Source: Chlamydiales bacterium
GTDB taxonomy: Bacteria > Chlamydiota > Chlamydiia > Chlamydiales > SM23-39
Direction: 5' to 3'
Length of the DNA stretch: 64,000 bases
Assembly: GCA_028278035.1 (NCBI GenBank)
Contig: JANQFC010000026.1
Coordinates: forward strand, 1-64,000
The notes beneath the pieces are model-generated. The model saw only the letters and a list, made by a program, of their open reading frames with translations. It ran no database searches and had not been told where the DNA came from. The translations under genes were made by a program, and so were the position numbers. Shown here in pieces: positions 56,167-62,497 of the stretch (position 1 is the stretch's first letter; every line of letters begins with the position of its first letter).

Positions 56167-57546
56167 ATGTTAGAAAAATTAATCAAATTAGAAGAAGGAA
56201 AAACCTTGGAATTTAAAGAAAATGCAACTTCTTTAGATTCAATTATTCGTACAGTTATTGCTTTTGCTAATACAGCTGGTGGAGGCATAATTATTGGGGT
56301 TAGAAATAAAACAAAAGAAATAGTAGGAATATCTAATGTATTAGATATTGAAGAAAGAATTACTAATAAAATATATGATAGTATAGAACCAGCAATTTTT
56401 CCTGATATAACTATAACATCTTGGAGAAAAAAAGAAGTTATTATTATTCAAGTTCCTCATTCAACAGGTCCTTTTTTCTTAAAATCAGAAAAAATGGAAC
56501 AGAGCACATATATAAGATTGGGTTCTACGAATAGAATTGCAGATAAAAATACAATCGACGAATTATTAAGACTAAAAGAAAATAAAACCTATGATGAACT
56601 TCCTGCAATTTATTCTAAAATAAGCGATTTGGATGGCAATGCTTTGAAAGATTTTTTTTATAGGATAAATAAGAAAAATACTAAAGATAAATGTTTGTCA
56701 TTAAAATTATTTCAAAAAAAGAATTCAAAAATAGTACCTTCGAATGGAGCTTTATTATTATTTTGTAAAGACCGTGAAAAATTTTTTCCTAATAGTATAA
56801 TTCGATGTGCAAGGTTTGCTGGTTTCGATAAAGTAGAAATAATTGATCAATATGATTTCAATATGGATTTAACAAAGGTAATTGATGAAATATTAAAATT
56901 TATTAGAAGGAATACTTTTTTAAGAAGTGAGATAAAAGAAATTGAAAGAAAAGATATTCCGGAATATCCAACAGTAGTTATTAGAGAGGCTATTACGAAT
57001 GCAATTTTACATTCAGATTATACTGTTAGGGGGAGTAATATTCAAATAGCTATTTTTGATAATCGTATTGAAATAACAAATCCTGGTGCATTGCCATATG
57101 GCCTTAGTTTGTCAGATGCTTTAAGCGGAATGTCATTACTTAGAAATAGAGTTATGGGGAAAATTTTTAAAAAATTAAAAATTATTGAACAATGGGGATC
57201 GGGATTTGGTAGAATTTTCAATCATTGTGCTAAAGTAGGTTATAAAAATCCTAAAATTGAAGAATTAGGTCATTTTTTTAAGATTACTATTTACAATGAA
57301 AAATCAGATGTAAAAACAGTTCATTTTAAAAAGCAATGGATGAAAACACTATTTGATTATATTAACGAAGAAGGATTTATTTCAGTAAAACAAGCAGCAA
57401 TAATATGGAAGGTTACAGAAAGAACTGCTAGAAAAAGATTATTAGAAATGATTAATGATGAAATAGTAATTGAAATTGGCAGCAGTCTTTATGATCCTAA
57501 GAAGAAATATGTTTTATCAAAACATTTTAATAATCGATTTAATTAA
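56167..57546 (+). CDS. AlbA_2-HATPase_c_4 RecG-like transcriptional regulator
   Basis: 459 residues. The N-terminal AlbA_2 domain (~8-120) starts with EGKTLEFKENATSLDSIIRT and includes TAGGGIIIGVRNKT. A middle region with an oligonucleotide-handling look is followed by the GHKL-type HATPase_c_4 domain (~275-375): REAITNAILHSDYTVRG (N box), NRIEITNPGALPYGLS (G1), IIEQWGSGFGRI (G2). The C-terminal ~75 residues form a winged helix (AAIIWKVTERTARKRLLEMI). Such proteins (COG2865) are common cargo of genomic islands and defence regions and are poorly characterised; they are not helicases despite the RecG-like name. It is the only gene of the first island module. Confidence 0.88.
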   Translation: MLEKLIKLEEGKTLEFKENATSLDSIIRTVIAFANTAGGGIIIGVRNKTKEIVGISNVLDIEERITNKIYDSIEPAIFPDITITSWRKKEVIIIQVPHSTGPFFLKSEKMEQSTYIRLGSTNRIADKNTIDELLRLKENKTYDELPAIYSKISDLDGNALKDFFYRINKKNTKDKCLSLKLFQKKNSKIVPSNGALLLFCKDREKFFPNSIIRCARFAGFDKVEIIDQYDFNMDLTKVIDEILKFIRRNTFLRSEIKEIERKDIPEYPTVVIREAITNAILHSDYTVRGSNIQIAIFDNRIEITNPGALPYGLSLSDALSGMSLLRNRVMGKIFKKLKIIEQWGSGFGRIFNHCAKVGYKNPKIEELGHFFKITIYNEKSDVKTVHFKKQWMKTLFDYINEEGFISVKQAAIIWKVTERTARKRLLEMINDEIVIEIGSSLYDPKKKYVLSKHFNNRFN

Positions 57547-57600
57547 TGAAATAGTGCGAATGAGACTCAGCCGGGTCGTATCTTTTTTAAGTTATTAATA
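57543..57600 (+). repeat. Island boundary repeat A (degenerate tRNA-Arg 3' end)
   Basis: TTAATGAAATAGTGCGAATGA... through GTCGTATCTTTTTTAAGTTATTAATA. It aligns with repeat B (59231-59287) over ~57 bp at roughly 80 % identity. It also aligns with the tRNA-Arg end: GTxCGAxT (T loop), CTCAG (acceptor) and CGTATCTTTT (flank, exact at 57577-57586). It starts on the stop codon of the AlbA_2 gene. Confidence 0.75.
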
Positions 57601-57641
57601 GTTAGTTGTTTTTAAAATAATAATTTAAAAAATTTAAATTA

Positions 57642-57699
57642 ACTGTTCACTAAAATAAACTGTTCACTATATAATGAACAGTAAAGAATAGTGAACAGT
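57642..57699. promoter_or_regulatory. Symmetric four-half-site operator over the abiE promoter
   Basis: Half-sites ACTGTTCA at 57642-57649 and 57659-57666, and their complement TGAACAGT at 57675-57682 and 57692-57699. Both pairs are spaced 17 bp, and all four are symmetric about 57670.5. A perfect -10 hexamer TATAAT (57670-57675) sits at the centre. Bound repressor would block RNA polymerase, fitting autoregulation by the adjacent winged-helix protein. The last half-site covers the GTG start at 57691. Confidence 0.85.
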
Positions 57700-58428
57700 A
57701 TGAAGGGTAAATTTTTATTATTATCAAACATATCAGATTCAGATCGAAATATTTATGCTGATAAATCTTCAGTCATATTATATTGGCTTTTGCTCATTGG
57801 AAAAAATAAATCGGATTTTTCTATTAGAGAAGTAGCTAAAGAATGCAATTTAAGTGTTGGTCTTGTTCAGAGAGTTTTTAAAATATTAGTTTTGAAAGGA
57901 TTTTTGCAAACTGAAGGAATAAGAACTTCAAAAAAATTTATATTTAAAAAAAACAAAGAATTATTAAAAAATTGGAATGAAAACTATTCGATTGTAGAAA
58001 ATTGCAAAATATGGACTTATCATAGTCCATATCAAACTAAAGAAGAATTATATCAAGCTATAATTAATAATAAATTAGATAAAGAGATCGTCTTAACTTT
58101 ACATAGCGCAGCTGAAAGTTATGGATATAAGAATACTAATCTACATACTATTGAATTATATATACTTCAGCGTGAATTGAGAACAAAAATTGAAAAGAAA
58201 TTATTGTTAAAGCCTCAAGAGAAAGGATATGATGTTCTATTAATAGAACCATATTATAAGACTATCCTTAATAAATTTTCTGAAATTTGCCTGAAAAATA
58301 AATTATTATGTTCCCCAGTTTTACTAACATATTTAGATCTTTGTCACTTTCCTTTAAGAGGAGAAGAGCAAGCTAAATTTATTCTAGAAAGAGATAGTAT
58401 TTTTAAAACTATGAAACAAAAGCGGTAA
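57691..58428 (+). CDS. AbiEi-like antitoxin (winged-helix regulator) of a type IV-like TA pair
   Basis: 245 residues from GTG 57691; ATG 57700 (MKGKFLLLSN) is an equally good start lying just outside the operator. The N-terminal winged helix (~25-90) reads FSIREVAKECNLSVGLVQRV then LVLKGFLQTEG. The C-terminal half has the AbiEi-like blocks YDVLLIEPYYKTILNK and SPVLLTYLDLCHFPLRGEEQ. In AbiE systems this protein binds inverted repeats in its own promoter and neutralises the toxin. The downstream nucleotidyltransferase gene starts directly after its stop. Assignment is from domain pattern, gene pairing and the operator. Confidence 0.78.
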   Translation: MNSMKGKFLLLSNISDSDRNIYADKSSVILYWLLLIGKNKSDFSIREVAKECNLSVGLVQRVFKILVLKGFLQTEGIRTSKKFIFKKNKELLKNWNENYSIVENCKIWTYHSPYQTKEELYQAIINNKLDKEIVLTLHSAAESYGYKNTNLHTIELYILQRELRTKIEKKLLLKPQEKGYDVLLIEPYYKTILNKFSEICLKNKLLCSPVLLTYLDLCHFPLRGEEQAKFILERDSIFKTMKQKR

Positions 58429-59208
58429 ATGAATTTTACTTTAGAAAAAGAAGACAAGATAATTTCAATTTTTTTGAAATCAATAGGCCCTTGGAATCAA
58501 CATGAAATTATTAGTGGGGGATTTGCTCCAATTATTTATAAGTTGTATTTATCAGATTATAGAACAGGAATTAATCCTATTGGAACACGTGATCTTGATT
58601 CAATAATTTCACCTAAGGTTTCAAATAAAAAGGATAAAAAATTATTGCAATATTTATTAGATTTTGGATTTAAACCAATTTATAAAGATTTAGAAATTCC
58701 AGCAACTGAATCATATATTAAAGAAATTGAAGGATTTGAATTAGAAATAGAATTTTTAACATCTGCGAATTTTCGCGGGAATAATATTAAAAATGTTCAA
58801 ATTTCTGGAATTAATGCTCAGCCTTTAAAATATTTAGAATTAAGTTATAAAAATTCTATTGAATTTACTACTAGGTCAAACAAGAAAGGATTAGTTGTAA
58901 GTCCTGACATTTGGATTTTTCATAAGGGTCTTACGTTTTCAAAAAGATTTAATGATAATAAAAAATGTAAAGACTTATATGGAATTTGGTATGTTGCCAC
59001 TCAGTTAGGAGAGTTTTCTGCAAATTCAATTGAAAATTTTAAAAAATTAGAAATATCTCAATCAAAATGGTTCCAAAAATTTAAAAAGAATTTGTTTGAA
59101 TGGATGGAAAATGCTTCGCCATTACATTGGACAAAACTAGAATCTCAAGATCCATATGGTAAACTTAACAAAACTCATTTTATTTATACGATAGATAAAC
59201 TGATTTAA
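58429..59208 (+). CDS. AbiEii-like nucleotidyltransferase toxin
   Basis: 259 residues, starting at the base after the antitoxin stop (TAAATG). The nucleotidyltransferase core shows GGFAPIIYKLYLSDYR (GG...helix) and GTRDLDSIISPKV, an R-x-LD-S strand equivalent to the T-x-D-x-D metal-binding strand. LEIEFLTSANF, with E-I-E at ~108, likely gives the third acidic residue. The remainder is helical (LVVSPDIWIFHKGLTFSKRF, KCKDLYGIWYV), like other AbiEii proteins that carry conserved D/K in this part. AbiEii toxins modify tRNA or other RNA with nucleotides to halt growth. The spacing of acidic residues is variant, so activity is not certain. Confidence 0.72.
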   Translation: MNFTLEKEDKIISIFLKSIGPWNQHEIISGGFAPIIYKLYLSDYRTGINPIGTRDLDSIISPKVSNKKDKKLLQYLLDFGFKPIYKDLEIPATESYIKEIEGFELEIEFLTSANFRGNNIKNVQISGINAQPLKYLELSYKNSIEFTTRSNKKGLVVSPDIWIFHKGLTFSKRFNDNKKCKDLYGIWYVATQLGEFSANSIENFKKLEISQSKWFQKFKKNLFEWMENASPLHWTKLESQDPYGKLNKTHFIYTIDKLI

Positions 59209-59230
59209 TTAAACTTAATTATAATTAGCA

Positions 59231-59287
59231 TTAATGAGATGGTGCGAATAGGGCACAGCTAAGGTCGTATCTTTTTAATTATTAATA
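59231..59287 (+). repeat. Island boundary repeat B (degenerate tRNA-Arg 3' end)
   Basis: TTAATGAGATGGTGCGAATAG... through GGTCGTATCTTTTTAATTATTAATA, 23 bp after the toxin gene stop. CGTATCTTTT is exact at 59266-59275. Same unit as repeat A, on the same strand, so the two-gene TA module lies precisely between two direct repeats. Confidence 0.75.
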
Positions 59288-59390
59288 TTTTTTCAAAATT
59301 CATTTTCTAATAATTATTCAATATTAAAAGATTGTTTTCTTAAATAATTTTTTGTAATATTTCTTCAAAATTTTTCCAAAGGATAAAATC

Positions 59391-59864
59391 ATGACTATGG
59401 CTATACTGGGTATTCCGTCAAAATATATAGATCAATATGATGATTTATTAATAATGGAGCCTATTGGGCATCAAGATCATTTATATGATTTACAGGGCAA
59501 GATGATAGCTATGTATCAAGAATCACATCCGGAACATAAAATGATTAGATGTATGGAACCTGGATGCACTAAACGTTTTTATCCAATAGTGCTTAAAACA
59601 GAAGTTAAGAAAATAAAAGAATTATTTTTATCGCGTATTTTGAACAAACAAGAAGTTTTTCAGGCCCTGCAAGCAGCTAATATGAAAAGTAGGGAGAATT
59701 TTATTCAATATTGGCAAACCTTTGTTGTGGAAGATAGTGATTATAAAAAAAGTCGTTCTGAGGCAAGGAGAGCTGACGGATATTATTTTGACACAGGTGC
59801 AGGTGCTGATATAGGTGATGAGGAAGAAGAAGATTCAAATATGGGATTTGAAGAAAAAGCTTAA
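59391..59864 (+). CDS. Orphan small protein with acidic C-terminus
   Basis: 157 residues, good AAAGGA ribosome site before ATG 59391. The middle has a CxxxxC pair (IRCMEPGCTKRFYPIV) and a helical part (VKKIKELFLSRILNKQEVFQ). The C-terminal ~30 residues are Asp/Glu/Gly-rich (GADIGDEEEEDSNMGFEEKA). No membrane segment or signal peptide. It is not recognised. It lies just outside repeat B at the start of the Inc-like gene run, so a secreted-protein role is possible but unsupported by sequence. Confidence 0.65.
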   Translation: MTMAILGIPSKYIDQYDDLLIMEPIGHQDHLYDLQGKMIAMYQESHPEHKMIRCMEPGCTKRFYPIVLKTEVKKIKELFLSRILNKQEVFQALQAANMKSRENFIQYWQTFVVEDSDYKKSRSEARRADGYYFDTGAGADIGDEEEEDSNMGFEEKA

Positions 59865-60095
59865 CTGCAGGATTGTTCTGAAAATTAATTGGATCGTAAA
59901 GATAACATGTAGATGATAATTGTCAAAAATATTTCTGTACCGTTTTTTATATGAAGAGTTAAAGGCTTCGCCATAAATTTCTTTTTATCAAAATATTTTT
60001 GTTGTAATTTTTTTTTTTAATTTTGTATAAAGTTTACTGCTTAAAAAAGATAGTAGGCTAGCAAATATTTATATAATTATTAAAAGGGTTATAAA

Positions 60096-60425
60096 ATGGC
60101 GGCAATTAATAGGGTTGTTTCACAACCTGCGGCTACAACAGCTTTACCAACCGAGGTACATAGAGACATTGAAAGCACTCCTTTATTGGCAAGAGAAGAA
60201 GCTGAAGTTCGAGGAAATTTTATTGAACGATTGCGGCAATGGGATAAAAAGGTGTGTAAGACGAGTTATAAAGTTAATGGTGTAATAGCTGGGGTTTTTT
60301 TTATTAGCACTACTATTATGCTATCTTATTATGATCTTACTTCATTCATCATATCTGCTAGTTGTGTAGTATTATGTTGCGGATACAATTGCTGCTATGG
60401 TTTGGAAAAAGCTTTAAACCCTTAA
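60096..60425 (+). CDS. Inc-like two-TM protein with acidic dileucine motif (family copy 1)
   Basis: 109 residues. A hydrophilic N-terminal part (1-58) carries the motif ESTPLL (residues 26-31) inside DIESTPLLAREE. SYKVNG is followed by two closely spaced membrane segments (~62-76 and ~82-97) and Cys-rich text (CVVLCCGYNCCYG). A hairpin of two membrane helices with a cytosolic tail is the hallmark of chlamydial inclusion-membrane (Inc) proteins. ExxxLL matches the eukaryotic [DE]xxxL[LI] sorting signal. Clearly paralogous to the gene at 60845 (shared DIExxPLLAREE, SYKVN, CC-rich end). Host-membrane targeting is inference. Confidence 0.75.
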   Translation: MAAINRVVSQPAATTALPTEVHRDIESTPLLAREEAEVRGNFIERLRQWDKKVCKTSYKVNGVIAGVFFISTTIMLSYYDLTSFIISASCVVLCCGYNCCYGLEKALNP

Positions 60426-60444
60426 TTTTAAAAAGGAAATATAT

Positions 60445-60816
60445 ATGACAGTAACGGCACCTTCATTAACAACGTATAGAGAGGGGGACTCTGAGCGCAC
60501 TCCTCTTACATTAAATGCCACTCCAATGATAGAAAATCCTGAAGAACTAATTCAAGGCATAAATAAAGGCAGTCAACGAATAATGACACATTGTAAATGG
60601 TGTAATTGTATTTTATTTACTGTGGTGTTTTTTCTTGGCATTTCTATTACTGCATCGAAAAAAAATACTGTGGGTGCAGAAATTACCGGTTATGCAATTA
60701 TTGGTATAATTGCTTTAAATATCATACAGAATTTACATGCTTGCTATTCGATAAGAGAGGGTCGTAATATGATTCATAAAATAAAAAGTAGAGTTCGTCA
60801 GGGACATAATGTCTAA
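60445..60816 (+). CDS. Inc-like two-TM protein with related N-terminal motif (family copy 2, divergent)
   Basis: 123 residues, 19 bp after copy 1, with AAAGGA upstream. The N-terminus contains SERTPLTLNA, the same position and pattern as the ExxPLL motif of the neighbours but with the second Leu replaced by Thr. Two membrane segments lie at ~53-68 (ILFTVVFFLGISITA) and ~75-95 (ITGYAIIGIIALNIIQNL), followed by a basic C-terminal tail (KIKSRVRQG). Less similar overall, but probably in the same operon and functional group. Confidence 0.72.
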   Translation: MTVTAPSLTTYREGDSERTPLTLNATPMIENPEELIQGINKGSQRIMTHCKWCNCILFTVVFFLGISITASKKNTVGAEITGYAIIGIIALNIIQNLHACYSIREGRNMIHKIKSRVRQGHNV

Positions 60817-60844
60817 AGGAATCTAATTAAGAAAGGAGTTAAAA

Positions 60845-61186
60845 ATGACGACGGCAATTTCACAACCTGCAGGTATTTCGGGAGCATTACCAGTTGAAGA
60901 TCGTACAGATATTGAAAGAGCTCCTTTATTAGCAAGGGAAGAGACTTCCGTTCAAGGAAATTTAGCTGATAGAGTTCATCAACTAGATGATGAAGATCAA
61001 AAAGTTTTTAAAATTAGTTATAAAGTTAATGCTTTTTTATGTTGCGGTATTTTTTTTAGTACTTTGTTTGCTTTTTTAGATGGTAATCTAGAGTTGTTAG
61101 CCTGTTGGTTTGTTTTTACAAGTACATTTGTTATATATAATTGCTGTTGTTGCGGATGTATTAAATATCAGAGTTTAAAAAAATAA
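60845..61186 (+). CDS. Inc-like two-TM protein with acidic dileucine motif (family copy 3)
   Basis: 113 residues, AAAGGAG ribosome site. DIERAPLLAREE holds a perfect ExxxLL signal (residues 24-29); the core ERAPL is the same as in the LIMP-2 tail signal DERAPLI. SYKVNA precedes two membrane segments (FLCCGIFFSTLFAFL and LLACWFVFTSTFVIY), ending in a Cys cluster (CCCCGC) and basic tail. Paralogue of 60096. Function is not established. Confidence 0.75.
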   Translation: MTTAISQPAGISGALPVEDRTDIERAPLLAREETSVQGNLADRVHQLDDEDQKVFKISYKVNAFLCCGIFFSTLFAFLDGNLELLACWFVFTSTFVIYNCCCCGCIKYQSLKK

Positions 61187-61356
61187 AAATTTTTTTTGAA
61201 AATAATTAGACGTTGCAGACCTTTCTATATATTAAGTATTAACTTAAACTTAATTAGAATTTTGTGTATCTGTATTTAACGCACTCATCATTATCTTTTA
61301 TATAAAATATTTTTTAATATTGGGAATAAAAGATGGTATAGAAGAAAAAATAATAT

Positions 61357-61408
61357 TACTAAATAATCTAAAAAATTGATTAAAAGAAGATGATTATTTA
61401 GTATTTTT
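61357..61408 (+). terminator. Possible terminator hairpin downstream of the Inc-like operon
   Basis: TACTAAATAATC (61357-61368) and GATTATTTAGTA (61392-61403) form a perfect 12-bp stem with a 23-nt loop, followed by TTTTT. It lies 170 bp after the last intact Inc-like gene. Confidence 0.55.
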
Positions 61409-61451
61409 CATTTTTATCTAATATTAATTTAATTAAAAAAAGAGCTATAAA

Positions 61452-61556
61452 ATGACAGCAACAATTGTAGGGAGCAATGTCACATCTTACAGGTATTTAT
61501 GTTGCTCAGGTTTATTAATAACAAAAAAAATATTACAAAATAGAGCTTATTTGTAA
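61452..61556 (+). pseudogene. 34-codon remnant of an Inc-like family gene
   Basis: ATG 61452 has the same kind of leader as the intact copies (AAAAAGAGCTATAAAATG compared with AAAAGGGTTATAAAATG at 60096). It encodes MTATIVGSNVTSYRY, then LCCSGLL, before stopping at 61556. The Cys pair next to hydrophobic residues recalls the family's membrane part, but the dileucine motif and most of the protein are missing. A short functional peptide cannot be excluded. Confidence 0.4.
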
Positions 61557-61986
61557 TTTGCTTATTTCAAAAACTTATCTGTCTAGATAACAACTTATCA
61601 AGCATTTGTTTTTTGTGAATTTTTTTTGTGGGTTAATGTTGTTTATTAATCCACATTAAATATTAACAAATAATAATTTTATGCCGTAGGAGGTGGTGAT
61701 GGTGGGGGGAGATACATGTCGATGAGGATCTTCTGTTTGCTGAACAGGACTAATTAGACATAATTATAGTGTAATTATAAAAAAATTTCACGCACTGTAT
61801 CAGGCATTGTTTAATTGTCAAATTTTTAATTTAAATTTTGTTGAAAAAAAATAAGAATAAATGACTTTCTTAACAGACCATAATGAATACTTATCTCGAG
61901 ATAAATAACATTTTGTTGACCTAAAGTCTATTATAAATTGTAAATTGAGGATGCAATAATCTCTTTTCAGCCTCTATGCAATTAGG

Positions 61987-62292
61987 TTAATTAATATTCA
62001 GGAAGGGAGAACTAGCTAATGAATATATCATACCTAATTGAAAAGATAGCCATGCACACATATCTGCTTTGACATTTCCGAAAATAACCGGCAATAAACC
62101 ACTATTTACGCCAAAATAAGCAATTGCAAATGTAGCTATTAAAGAGCTACAAACGATTATTGCATTTTGCTTATTAATATTTTTTATTGCAGTAAGATTG
62201 ATGATATTGATTTTTCTGTTTGTTTCATGTGCAAATTGTGGTTGATCACAAGGTGGTAAGCTAGCATTAGGATCTATATTTAATATGCTCAT
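61987..62292 (-). CDS. Inc-like two-TM small protein
   Basis: 101 residues, ATG 62292 with a TAGGAG ribosome site. A polar N-terminal ~43 residues (SLPPCDQPQFAHETNRK) is followed by two hydrophobic segments (NAIIVCSSLIATFAIAYFGV and MCAWLSFQLGMIYSLASSPF) with a short loop. Topology is Inc-like, but it lacks the ExxPLL motif and the SYKVN element, so it belongs to another family. Opposite strand to the Inc-like operon. Confidence 0.68.
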   Translation of the reverse strand: MSILNIDPNASLPPCDQPQFAHETNRKINIINLTAIKNINKQNAIIVCSSLIATFAIAYFGVNSGLLPVIFGNVKADMCAWLSFQLGMIYSLASSPFLNIN

Positions 62293-62428
62293 AATTAACT
62301 CCTATTTAAAACGTTTTTAACATTATTTCAAGCATGAACTTATAGAGTTAAGTTAAATTATTATCAAGGTATGAAATTAAACAGATTTTAAATAAAAAAA
62401 CTTTTCATTTATATAAAATATTTTTTTT

Positions 62429-62488
62429 ATACAATAAAATTAACGGTTAGGTATGAATTGATTTATGCCGAGTTAATTTTTATTGTAT
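62429..62488 (+). promoter_or_regulatory. Leader stem-loop directly before the ribosome site of the DHH gene
   Basis: ATACAATAAAATTAAC (62429-62444) and GTTAATTTTTATTGTAT (62472-62488) are complementary with one bulged T; the loop is 27 nt. The 3' arm ends one base before the Shine-Dalgarno GAGG (62489-62492). It may be an operator dyad or an RNA structure affecting translation start. Confidence 0.5.
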
Positions 62489-62497
62489 GAGGATATA

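Larger units (their letters stand above)
61187..61986. other. Gene-poor 800-bp interval with decayed sequence
   Basis: Contains a hairpin (61357-61403), a 34-codon remnant of the Inc-like family start (61452-61556) and otherwise AT-rich sequence with short broken frames on both strands. It resembles decayed coding DNA. Confidence 0.5.

Noticed and set aside
57674..57691. Five-codon frame (MNSKE) inside the abiE operator
   Set aside because: The ATG arises from the operator half-site itself; too short and without a ribosome site to be called a leader peptide.
61681..61740. Proline-rich minus-strand reading (YLPPPSPPPTA) in the gap after the Inc-like genes
   Set aside because: The frame has a stop shortly upstream and no ribosome site; it may be decayed coding DNA but is not supportable as a gene.
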